DNA of 64,000 bases from the NCBI GenBank assembly GCA_005217565.1, contig SJCO01000012.1:186001-250000 (forward strand), in the 5' to 3' direction. A model generated the notes under the pieces. That model was given only the letters and a program-made list of their open reading frames with translations. It ran no database searches and had not been told where the DNA came from. Below are positions 26,992-35,664 of the stretch, one piece after another (the first letter of the stretch is position 1; every line of letters starts with the position of its first letter). Source of the stretch: Puteibacter caeruleilacunae (GTDB lineage: Bacteria; Bacteroidota; Bacteroidia; Bacteroidales; Prolixibacteraceae). The position numbers and the translations under genes are program-made.

Positions 26992-27019
26992 AAAAAGGCA
27001 GTCTTAATGACTGCCTTTC
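26992..27019 (-). terminator. Terminator of the glycogen operon
   Basis: GGCAGTC (26998-27004) and GACTGCC (27010-27016) form a 7-bp stem extended by A-T pairs; on the minus strand a T-run follows. It lies 20 bases after the glucan phosphorylase gene. Confidence 0.88.
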
Positions 27020-27039
27020 ATTGTTATTATAGTAAACTA

Positions 27040-29625
27040 TTAAATCCATCGTACATACCTAAAGTCCTGCCTATGTCCCAGCAGAGGATGTTTTGCATAC
27101 AGTCGTAATGCGTAATCATATAATCCTGGATCATTAAGCATCAAATCAAGTTTATAAGAACAACAATGCTCTTCTGAACGTTCAAATTCAAACTCCAAAC
27201 ATTGAACTTTCTCAATCTTGTCATGCTCTGCTCCATTGCAACAGGTCGACACAAATTCAACACCAATAGTATCCGGATCTATACCTTTCAGATCAAGAAC
27301 AACTCTTGCTTCATATGATTCTCCAATCTTATATACCTTGCCTGGAGTCACTTCAGCCTGCTGTACAGACACAACTTCAATATCCTCCCATTTCTGCGCA
27401 AGCTCCGACTTCCATAAAGCCAACTCTTTTGAAAGCTTATAATCATCTGCTTTAAAATGATTAGCCCGCTCTGCTTGTGGAATATAATACAAGTCGTTAT
27501 AATTATTCAACATTCTGCGAGTTGTAAACATTGGTGCAACCTTGGCAAAAGAGTTCTTCATGAAACCAATCCAACGAGTTGGAATACCTTTATCATTTCT
27601 ATCATAGTAGGCAGGAACGATGTCATGCTCAAGAATATGGTAGATCGTCTCAGCATCCAACTCATCCTGGTGATCCTGTGATTCGTAAGAACGCTCCAAT
27701 GGCAATGCCCAGCCAGCATCCTCGCGATAACCTTCAACCCACCATCCATCAAGAACAGAAAAGTGAAGAGCTCCATTCATCACCGCTTTTTGTCCACTGG
27801 TACCCGAAGCCTCTAACGGACGAGTAGGAGTATTCATCCAAACATCAACACTCTGAACCATGCGCTTAGCCAGATTCATATCGTAATTTTGAATAAAAAC
27901 AATCTTACCTACAAACTCAGGCCGTTTTGATACCTCAACAATATACTTGATCAAGTCCTGACCTGCTTTGTCTGCTGGGTGAGCTTTACCGGCAAAAATA
28001 AATTGAACCGGACGATCGGGATTATTAACGATCTTTGACAAACGATCAAGATTACGTAGCAACAAATATGCACGCTTATAAGTGGCAAACCTTCGGGCAA
28101 AACCAATGGTCAACGCATTCGGATCAAGATGTTCAAAGGTTTCTGTAATCATCTTTGGTGGCTGATGCGTTTTAATCCATGATCGGGCAAATCGAGCTTT
28201 GATATAGTCGATAAGCTTTGCTTTCATGAATTTCTTCAGCTCCCAGATCTCACTATCTGGCACCTTGTATATTTTCTTCCACAAATCAAAGTCTGCCTGA
28301 TTTTCCTTAAAATCGTCACCGAAATATTTGAAATGCAACTTCTTCCATTCCTTACATGCCCAGGTTGGATAATGCACTCCATTGGTAACATAACCAATAT
28401 TCAACTCTTTCGGGAAAAATCCTGGATATAATGGCGCAAGAATATCCTTACTAACATCTCCATGCAAACGACTAACTCCATTAACTCCCAACGACATATG
28501 CGCGGCCAGGTAACTCATATTAAATTCTCGTTCCTCTCCCGAGGCTTTTCCTAACAACAAAAATTCTTCCCAGTCGATACCCAAACGTTCAAAAATAGGA
28601 TTCAGATACGCTTTAAACATCTCGTCAGGGAAAGCATCATGTCCGGCAGGTACAGGAGTATGAGTCGTAAATAAGGTCGATGATTTAATATACTCTTTTG
28701 CTTCCCGGTAGTTTAATTCTGTATTATCAAGAAAATCAACAATTCGCTCCAGACTTATGAATGCTGCATGCCCCTCATTACAGTGATAAATATCAGCCTC
28801 AACACCTAAAGCTTTTAACACCTTAATACCACCTAATCCAAGCACCATCTCTTGCTTCAAACGATTCTCATTATCTCCTCCATACAAATGGTGAGTAATT
28901 CGGCGGTCTTCCTCACTATTTTCATCGATATCTGTATCGAGCAGATACAATTTCACACTACCAATGCGAACTTCCCATGCACGCACCTTTACCATACGCC
29001 CTGGCAATTGTACTTCAACAGTCAACCATGATCCATCGTCTTGCAACACAGGATTAACAGGAAGTTTATTGAATTGTTCAGCTTCATACTCAGCAAGCTG
29101 TTCTCCATTTAATGAAAGCGTTTGCTTGAAATACCCATAGCGATACAACAAACCTACACCTACAAGATCAAGATTTGCATCGCTGGCTTCTTTCAGGTAA
29201 TCACCTGCCAATATTCCCAAACCTCCCGAATAGATCTTCAAGCTACCATGAAAACCATATTCCATACTAAAATAAGCAACCTTAGGTCCGGTTTTTTGCT
29301 CTCGACGCTTCATATACGAATGATATTCGGCATATGCTGCATCCATTTTCTTCAAAAACGACTTATCACCCTCTAATTCCTTTAAGCGCTGATAATTTAC
29401 CGTTTCAAGCATCAATATAGGATTGTGCTTGCACTCTTCCCACTTTGCCGCATCTATTTCATGAAACAAACTTCTACTTGCAGGCGACCAGCACCAGAGA
29501 AGGTTTCTCGACAATTCTTTTACCGGAGCTAATTTCTCAGGTAAATTTGATTCAATAAACAGCTTTCTCCAATTCGGATTATCCTGCTTGAATCGTTTTA
29601 TAATTCGAACTCCCTTTTTACTCAT
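27040..29625 (-). CDS. glgP: Alpha-glucan (glycogen) phosphorylase with N-terminal DUF3417-type region
   Basis: The 861-residue protein is a GT35 phosphorylase of the shorter-loop bacterial/archaeal kind with an N-terminal helical region (about 15-120, LSRNLLWCWSPASRSLF). The PLP-lysine site reads EASGTSGQKAVMNGAL, and FAYFSMEYGFH-type and NEGHAAF motifs are present. It releases glucose-1-phosphate from glycogen or maltodextrin with phosphate. It is the last gene of the glycogen operon, 113 bases after the GH57 gene, and is followed by a terminator. Substrate chain length cannot be told from sequence. Confidence 0.92.
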   Translation of the reverse strand: MSKKGVRIIKRFKQDNPNWRKLFIESNLPEKLAPVKELSRNLLWCWSPASRSLFHEIDAAKWEECKHNPILMLETVNYQRLKELEGDKSFLKKMDAAYAEYHSYMKRREQKTGPKVAYFSMEYGFHGSLKIYSGGLGILAGDYLKEASDANLDLVGVGLLYRYGYFKQTLSLNGEQLAEYEAEQFNKLPVNPVLQDDGSWLTVEVQLPGRMVKVRAWEVRIGSVKLYLLDTDIDENSEEDRRITHHLYGGDNENRLKQEMVLGLGGIKVLKALGVEADIYHCNEGHAAFISLERIVDFLDNTELNYREAKEYIKSSTLFTTHTPVPAGHDAFPDEMFKAYLNPIFERLGIDWEEFLLLGKASGEEREFNMSYLAAHMSLGVNGVSRLHGDVSKDILAPLYPGFFPKELNIGYVTNGVHYPTWACKEWKKLHFKYFGDDFKENQADFDLWKKIYKVPDSEIWELKKFMKAKLIDYIKARFARSWIKTHQPPKMITETFEHLDPNALTIGFARRFATYKRAYLLLRNLDRLSKIVNNPDRPVQFIFAGKAHPADKAGQDLIKYIVEVSKRPEFVGKIVFIQNYDMNLAKRMVQSVDVWMNTPTRPLEASGTSGQKAVMNGALHFSVLDGWWVEGYREDAGWALPLERSYESQDHQDELDAETIYHILEHDIVPAYYDRNDKGIPTRWIGFMKNSFAKVAPMFTTRRMLNNYNDLYYIPQAERANHFKADDYKLSKELALWKSELAQKWEDIEVVSVQQAEVTPGKVYKIGESYEARVVLDLKGIDPDTIGVEFVSTCCNGAEHDKIEKVQCLEFEFERSEEHCCSYKLDLMLNDPGLYDYALRLYAKHPLLGHRQDFRYVRWI

Positions 29626-29738
29626 TGCTTTTAATTTTTAGTCCCTTCATTTTCTCCCGATCCTAAAACCAGGTAATGATTAAGGGGAGTACACACTCAA
29701 ATTAATTTAACACTCACCAATATATGCATATTATCCCA

Positions 29739-31097
29739 TTAAAACTCTTCTGTAATCACTTTTCCTGAGACAATATTTGACTTTGTTCTACTCTTGCTTT
29801 GTTTCTTTTTGCTCAGTTTTCTGATTTCTGCTTCGTACTTTTTAATTTTTTCATCTTTTTCTTCAATAATCTGATTCAATGCCGATAGCTCTGTAGTTAC
29901 CGGATCATCGGGTACAGCAGCATTTAATCGGATTTTAAAATCACTCAATACATTCATGTAATTCATGAATGCGTCATAAGGAGTTTCATAAGGATTAAAA
30001 TACTTATGAACCTCTCCATCAGAGAAAAATTTAGTGCACATATAATAGAAGTGGTCACTTATCTGCAAGTACAGCCAATCTTTCAATAGTTCGGTACGCC
30101 TGCATTTGGCCACTTTTCCTTTCAACTCATATAGTTTTCTGAAGGCTTCATTTTGTAATTCATTCCCAAGCCACGCCGAGATATCTCTCTCTTCATCGGC
30201 CCATGAAATCGGACTAGGAACACTAACCGCCGAGATAGGCTGAAAATCATCAGCCACTTCTGATGGGGTAGCAAATACAAAATCAGATTCGGTAATAATC
30301 TCTTTAGGCAACTCTTTCAAAAAATCAAGTATACCTGTTTCTTCCCACTGATGTTCTCCAAATGTTTCATAATCCATAAACAGATTCACAATCTCATCAT
30401 TGGAATCCTGTTGCATCAACCATGTCACAAACTTCTCTTTTGTTAATGGGTATTCTACCCATGACTTATTTGAAAAACGAAAAGCGATATCATCACTCAG
30501 TTTAAAATTTCGCATTAAAACCTTCAGCCTTGGGTTTACGGCATTACAATAAAGAAAGTTCGGACTTTTCCATCCCAGTACATGCTTGGCTCCTTCTGTC
30601 AACATTGCTTTGAAACCCATTTTAGCAATAAAATCACCAATTGCATCGGAATAGATCAACTCCGTATTTCTGAAGACTTTTGGCTTCTGCCCGAATAGCT
30701 CTTCAATTTTTTGATCATGCAAACGAATCTGCTCGCCAAATAATTCAAAGTCATCAAGCGATGCCAGGGAGTGGGAGTAAGTTTCGGACAAGAATTCCAC
30801 ACATCCTGTCGCTGCCAATTCTTTAAAAGAATCAATCACTTCTGGAGCATACAACTCAAACTGCTCCAGAGCAATTCCAGATACAGAAAAAGCAACTTTA
30901 AACTTACCTTTCAATTTTTTTATTTGCTCTAAAAGAATCTTATTGGCTGGCAAATAACAATGCTGAGCCACTTTATTGAGAATTGTTTCGTTTGAATAAT
31001 CATCATAATAGTAGTGATCATTCCCAATATCAAAGAATCGATAACGTCGGTAACGAAATGGTTGATGAACCTGAAAATAGAGACATATAGCTTTCAT
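29739..31097 (-). CDS. GH57 family alpha-glucan hydrolase or transferase
   Basis: The 452-residue protein starts with the GH57 motif CLYFQVHQPFRYRR and contains SETYSHSLASL and MDYETFGEHQWEETGI, the second bearing the acidic catalytic region. Residues from about 400 form a charged coiled coil ending in a Lys-rich tail. GH57 includes alpha-amylases, 4-alpha-glucanotransferases and branching enzymes; the short form fits alpha-amylase. It is cytosolic (no signal peptide) and 26 bases downstream of the synthase-like gene, so it probably trims or rearranges stored glucan. The exact reaction is open. Confidence 0.85.
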   Translation of the reverse strand: MKAICLYFQVHQPFRYRRYRFFDIGNDHYYYDDYSNETILNKVAQHCYLPANKILLEQIKKLKGKFKVAFSVSGIALEQFELYAPEVIDSFKELAATGCVEFLSETYSHSLASLDDFELFGEQIRLHDQKIEELFGQKPKVFRNTELIYSDAIGDFIAKMGFKAMLTEGAKHVLGWKSPNFLYCNAVNPRLKVLMRNFKLSDDIAFRFSNKSWVEYPLTKEKFVTWLMQQDSNDEIVNLFMDYETFGEHQWEETGILDFLKELPKEIITESDFVFATPSEVADDFQPISAVSVPSPISWADEERDISAWLGNELQNEAFRKLYELKGKVAKCRRTELLKDWLYLQISDHFYYMCTKFFSDGEVHKYFNPYETPYDAFMNYMNVLSDFKIRLNAAVPDDPVTTELSALNQIIEEKDEKIKKYEAEIRKLSKKKQSKSRTKSNIVSGKVITEEF

Positions 31098-31123
31098 GGA
31101 CTTATTTTTTTACTTAGAACAAT

Positions 31124-32422
31124 TTATACAGTAGCATCGGCTACCGCACTTAAATATACTTCACGGGTTTTTGCTGCTGAGTTTTTCCATTGTAAACTAT
31201 CAACCTCAGCTTTCCCGTATTGTTTAAACATTCCTGACAGCGCAGGATAATTGAGTATGCCATATATCGCATCCGCCATGGCATTGATATCCCAGAAATC
31301 AATCTTGAAGGCATGTGTTAGAATCTCCGACACACCTGACTGATTGGATATAATGGTTGGCACATTACTCTGCATGGCTTCCAATGGAGATATCCCAAAA
31401 GGTTCAGACACTGATGGCATTACATAAACATCACTCATCTTGAACATATCAAACACATCCTTCCCCTTTAAAAAACCAGTAAAATGGAATCGATCGGTAA
31501 TACCCAGTTGAGCCGCCCTCCGAATCATCGCCTCCATCATATCACCACTTCCAGCCATTACAAAACGAACATTGTTCATTCGTTTCAATACCTGGTAAGC
31601 AGCCTCAACATAATATTCAGGTCCTTTTTGCATGGTGATACGACCTAAAAAAGTCACCACCTTCTCATTCACTCCCTTCTCAAAAGTTACCTTTTCGTTC
31701 TCATCAATTGGTTCAACAGCATTATATACCGTCACTACCTTATCAGCATCTATACCATACTTTTCAATTACCGTATTACGCGTTAAATTACTAACTGTGA
31801 TAATACGGTCAGCAGCATCCATTCCCTCTTTTTCAATCTTAAAAACATCAGGATTTACATTTCCTCCACTACGATCAAAATCTGTAGCATGAACATGAAT
31901 CACCAAAGGCTTTCCCGAAGCTTTTTTTGCTGCAATACCTGCTGGATATGCCAGCCAGTCATGAGCGTGGATCACGTCAAATTCATTATCCTCAGCGATC
32001 ACTTCTGCAACCACGGAATAGCGAAAGATCTCTTTCAAAAGATCAGCACCATATTTACCACTAAACTTAACACATCCCTGCTCATCAACTTCCACAAAAT
32101 GACTCTCCTTCTTTTCAGTTTTTGTAGTCATCTTCCAGAATTCTTCAGGATCTGTATAAGGTACTATCTTAGAGTTAACCTCGTAATATTCTATTTTTTT
32201 CTCTAAACTTGAGAACTGCTTATTCTTTCGGGTCACAGGTATATCTCCAGCTCCTATCAACTTTAAATTGCTCTCATCCTCGTCGCCATATGCCTTTGGT
32301 ACAACAAACAGTACATCAATGTCATTCAACTGAGCCAGCCCATTGGTTAAACCATAACAAGCTGTTCCTAATCCTCCTGAAATATGGGGAGGAAACTCCC
32401 ATCCAAACATGAGTACTCGCAT
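31124..32422 (-). CDS. Glycogen synthase-like glycosyltransferase (GT4/GT5)
   Basis: The 432-residue GT-B protein begins MFGWEFPPHISGGLGTACYGL, which resembles the donor-binding KxGGL region of glycogen/starch synthases, and ends with the EX7E motif SEPFGISPLEAMQS. VTFLGRITMQKGPEY marks the C-terminal domain. It probably extends alpha-1,4-glucan from a nucleotide glucose donor. It sits inside the glycogen operon between the debranching-enzyme and GH57 genes. No glgC (ADP-glucose pyrophosphorylase) is in the window, so the donor is unknown. The 209-base gap upstream contains a small nested hairpin. Confidence 0.8.
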   Translation of the reverse strand: MRVLMFGWEFPPHISGGLGTACYGLTNGLAQLNDIDVLFVVPKAYGDEDESNLKLIGAGDIPVTRKNKQFSSLEKKIEYYEVNSKIVPYTDPEEFWKMTTKTEKKESHFVEVDEQGCVKFSGKYGADLLKEIFRYSVVAEVIAEDNEFDVIHAHDWLAYPAGIAAKKASGKPLVIHVHATDFDRSGGNVNPDVFKIEKEGMDAADRIITVSNLTRNTVIEKYGIDADKVVTVYNAVEPIDENEKVTFEKGVNEKVVTFLGRITMQKGPEYYVEAAYQVLKRMNNVRFVMAGSGDMMEAMIRRAAQLGITDRFHFTGFLKGKDVFDMFKMSDVYVMPSVSEPFGISPLEAMQSNVPTIISNQSGVSEILTHAFKIDFWDINAMADAIYGILNYPALSGMFKQYGKAEVDSLQWKNSAAKTREVYLSAVADATV

Positions 32423-32545
32423 CTATCTTACAGATTTTTTTAAGATTATTAGATCAATTCAGAAAAGGTAAGGATATACTGCCCGGCCTTCACCTTCAAC
32501 CATCTCAGCATTCTCAGAAACAGAAAATGCTTTCTGGTTTTACAA

Positions 32546-32580
32546 ACACCATACCTGCAACTTGACAGGCTAACTGGTGT
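32546..32580 (-). promoter_or_regulatory. Nested hairpin in the gap before the synthase-like gene
   Basis: ACACCA (32546-32551) pairs with TGGTGT (32575-32580), with CCTG/CAGG nested inside. No T-run follows. It may be a processing or leader hairpin between the debranching-enzyme and synthase-like genes; the remainder of the 209-base gap holds nothing I recognise. Confidence 0.3.
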
Positions 32581-32631
32581 ATGCAAAATCTCCGGTTTCC
32601 GTTCTCCTTTATCCCTTTTCCTTTTCTTTAT

Positions 32632-34584
32632 TTATTTCTTTGTTTCGAAATCCTCGATGATCATATATGATCGTAGAACTGCTCCCACATTCCAAGCCTG
32701 AGATACAGCTCCCCGTCCTTTATGAGGAGGATTTCCGTCGTAGATCTCTGAAAAAGTCCCAACACAATGCTCGGTCATTTCTTCATCAAATCCATCCATC
32801 AATCGCTTCACATAAGCCATTCCCCCCTTTCCATGAACATCAAGATAACCTTCGATGAAGAACATCATCAACCAGGCAAACACACTTCCATTGTGCATCA
32901 CTTTTTCTCGTTGTGTAGCATCTCCAGTTGAGATACCACAATAATCAGGGTCTCTTGGAGATAACGATCTTAATCCCCTTGGGGTTACCAATTCTTTCTT
33001 CGCAAGACTCAGAATTGATTTACGCTGCTCTTTCGACAATGGCGAATATGGTAGAGCACAAGCTATTACCTGATTAGGTCGAATTTGCCAATTTTTCTCT
33101 TCTCCATTAATGACATCAGCAAGATAGCCTTTCTCATCACTCCAGAATCCATCGGTAAACGATGCTCCTATCTTCTCAATCAGCCCTTCGTATAAAGAAA
33201 GAACTTCATCATCGTTATTTTTCTTTGCTAATTCATAAGCAAAACATACCGCATTATACCACAATGCATTAACTTCTACGGCCATACCTTGCCTCATGGT
33301 AACTGGCCTACCATCTACATAGGCATCCATCCAAGTCAGAGCTTTCTCATCACAACGGCATTTGATCAATCCATTATCGGCCACTTTAATTCCAAAATCA
33401 AGGCCATCGATATATGCCTTAATAATATCCTTAACTGATTCTCCGAATTTTTTCCAAAGCTTTTTACCTTCTCCTGTATAAAGATATAGTTGCTGTAAGC
33501 TCCATATATAAAACAAAGGTGCATCAATGGAATCGGTTTCCTGATAACCGTTACCCCACATTTTGGGAAACATGCCACCCCTTAGTTTTTTCAATTGTGT
33601 TTTCAACACTTTCTCAAATGTCTTGACATCATCATTACAAAGAGTTAATCCTGGTAATGCCACAAAAGTCTGACGCGAACGACCTCCATACCATGGATAA
33701 CCTGCAATAATATCTAATTCCTTTCCATCGTTCACAAAAAACTGTTCTGCTGAATTTCGCAAACAACCAAAGAAACTATCACGAGGCGTTTTCTTTTTAA
33801 GTTCCATTGTGAACTGACGTTTCAATCCTTTGGCCTTTATCTCATCTGTCGACGCTGAGAAAACAATCGTTTCCCCTTTTTTCATAGGCACCTCAAAATA
33901 CCCTGGCACAAAAAGATCCTCATTACTCTTATACCCTCTTTGTCGTTCCTTATAATAATCGATATTGTAATACCAATCAGGAACAGGAACAAACTCAGGA
34001 TCCTTTGAGAACTGCATATTCAGGTAAGGATAACCATCATACAATCGCATCTTTATACCATTCTCAACCTCCTTATACTTTGTATTGGCATACAGGTTTG
34101 CCTCACTTAAAGTATGCATATTTCTGAAAGCCAAAAATGGTCTGAACTGCAATTTTGTTGGTGAATTAGCATCAACCAATGTATACCTAATTAAGACCTG
34201 TTGCTTTGCCTCAACCAACACAACCTCTTTGGTCAGCACAACATCTCCAACACGAAAGGTTGTTTTAGGGATTACATTAAAATCAAAGTCGCTAATATAC
34301 TTATGTCCTTTTGGCTGGTAGACATCACTTCCATACTTATGTATTCCAAGATTGAAGGAAGAACCATGCTGAACAACGGTCTCATCAAATGAAGAAAGCA
34401 ATACATGCTTCTCATGATCAAGATGTTCAACAGGACAAATTAATAATCCATGATACTTTCGGGTATTACATCCCGATAATGTTGTACAACAGTAAGATCC
34501 CGCTCTATTAGAGCGCAGTAATTCTCGTTGTACTGAATACTCTAGATTTACAAGTTGTTTTTTGTCAAATTGTAGATAACTCAT
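32632..34584 (-). CDS. Glycogen debranching enzyme (amylo-alpha-1,6-glucosidase, GH133-type)
   Basis: From the ATG at 34584 the protein has 650 residues; an upstream in-frame TTG would add 13 residues of poor quality. The N-terminal domain (about 20-280) fits the GDE N-domain, with ELLRSNRAGSYCCTTLSG and NTRKYHGLL, typical of archaeal-type debranching enzymes. The C-terminal (alpha/alpha) barrel has WYGGRSRQTFVALPGL, DAPLFYIWSLQ, TWMDAYVDGRPVTMRQGMAVEVNALWYN-like segments and AVSQAWNVGAVLR. It removes alpha-1,6 branches of glycogen. It follows the GSCFA gene by 77 bases in the operon. Confidence 0.9.
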   Translation of the reverse strand: MSYLQFDKKQLVNLEYSVQRELLRSNRAGSYCCTTLSGCNTRKYHGLLICPVEHLDHEKHVLLSSFDETVVQHGSSFNLGIHKYGSDVYQPKGHKYISDFDFNVIPKTTFRVGDVVLTKEVVLVEAKQQVLIRYTLVDANSPTKLQFRPFLAFRNMHTLSEANLYANTKYKEVENGIKMRLYDGYPYLNMQFSKDPEFVPVPDWYYNIDYYKERQRGYKSNEDLFVPGYFEVPMKKGETIVFSASTDEIKAKGLKRQFTMELKKKTPRDSFFGCLRNSAEQFFVNDGKELDIIAGYPWYGGRSRQTFVALPGLTLCNDDVKTFEKVLKTQLKKLRGGMFPKMWGNGYQETDSIDAPLFYIWSLQQLYLYTGEGKKLWKKFGESVKDIIKAYIDGLDFGIKVADNGLIKCRCDEKALTWMDAYVDGRPVTMRQGMAVEVNALWYNAVCFAYELAKKNNDDEVLSLYEGLIEKIGASFTDGFWSDEKGYLADVINGEEKNWQIRPNQVIACALPYSPLSKEQRKSILSLAKKELVTPRGLRSLSPRDPDYCGISTGDATQREKVMHNGSVFAWLMMFFIEGYLDVHGKGGMAYVKRLMDGFDEEMTEHCVGTFSEIYDGNPPHKGRGAVSQAWNVGAVLRSYMIIEDFETKK

Positions 34585-34661
34585 GCCACAAAAATTATTT
34601 TTAAATAAATCCGGGAAGATCAAATCAACGGCATCAAATCACACGGCACTCGTCCCTGTTA

Positions 34662-35663
34662 CTAATTGAACTTTTCCAGTTCTCGAAAGAAGTATTTATA
34701 TTCTACATCAAAATTAACAGAAGGATATGTCTTCTTTAAATTTTCTATACCCTTGAGCTGCTTTTTAACAAACTTTTCATATTCAATTGAGTTAGAATTC
34801 ATAGCTCGATGATGAACAGCCTTATTCAATTTATTTATTTGTTTCCTCAACGATTCGTCTTCAGCAATCAGCAAGCTATTCTTAAATCGTTTCCAAATAT
34901 ATTTAACAGCCTGTTGCGATGGGTGTAACATATCATCAGCATAAAACCGATAATCACGCAAATCATCCATCATAATCTCATATGATGGAAAGTAATTCAC
35001 ACGTTCTTCACCAAAACCTTTAACAAGTTGGTGAACTAACATAATTAACATTGATTTGCTTAGCTGATTTTCAACAGCACCATCTTTCCAATGTCGGATA
35101 GGACTCACCGTAAACAGTACTTTCAACTTAGGATTTCTACTCCATAGTCGTTCCAGTAGGTCACGATATTCATCTATCATTTCCATAACAGATATCCTGT
35201 AGCGACTAAACTCGCTGGCAGGAACCCTATGACAATTAGAAACAACCAAACCAGTAGTCTTTAGCTCGTATATCCATGATGTTCCAAAAGTGATTACCAA
35301 ATAGTCAAGTGACTCCAATGCATCAGCTCCATGATTTATTCTTTCATTGATCAATGACACTGCCTCACCCTTATCAACCGAAGAAAACCGACTATGGTGA
35401 AAGTAACTATTCCACTTTCCTCCATACTCAAAAAGATCATCCTCCTTGAAAAGTCTCCGCGCCAATAAAATCTCAAGACTATTCTTAATGGACACTGGAT
35501 TATATAAAATCCCAAAAGGATTAAGATCAACATTGTACTTAAGATCCTGCAGGATCTCACCAATGTTCTCTGAGAAACAAGATCCCAGCATCATGATTTT
35601 ACTTGAATAGTCTATCTCCCACTCATACTCCGGCACTTCTACTATGGTTCTAAAATCACTCAT
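34662..35663 (-). CDS. GSCFA-domain protein (SGNH-hydrolase-like)
   Basis: The 333-residue protein carries the name-giving motif MLGSCFSENIG (about 25-35), then VSPIRHWKDG and, in the middle, YADDMLHPSQQAVKYIW. A Ser near the first block and an Asp-x-x-His in the last resemble the nucleophile and Asp-His of SGNH/GDSL esterases, so an ester hydrolase or acyl-group role is possible. No signal peptide is seen. The gene ends one base before glgB begins its end region, i.e. it is directly downstream of the branching-enzyme gene in the same operon, a neighbourhood I recall from other Bacteroidota. A specific glycogen-related role is unproven. Confidence 0.85.
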   Translation of the reverse strand: MSDFRTIVEVPEYEWEIDYSSKIMMLGSCFSENIGEILQDLKYNVDLNPFGILYNPVSIKNSLEILLARRLFKEDDLFEYGGKWNSYFHHSRFSSVDKGEAVSLINERINHGADALESLDYLVITFGTSWIYELKTTGLVVSNCHRVPASEFSRYRISVMEMIDEYRDLLERLWSRNPKLKVLFTVSPIRHWKDGAVENQLSKSMLIMLVHQLVKGFGEERVNYFPSYEIMMDDLRDYRFYADDMLHPSQQAVKYIWKRFKNSLLIAEDESLRKQINKLNKAVHHRAMNSNSIEYEKFVKKQLKGIENLKKTYPSVNFDVEYKYFFRELEKFN

Positions 35664-35664
35664 A

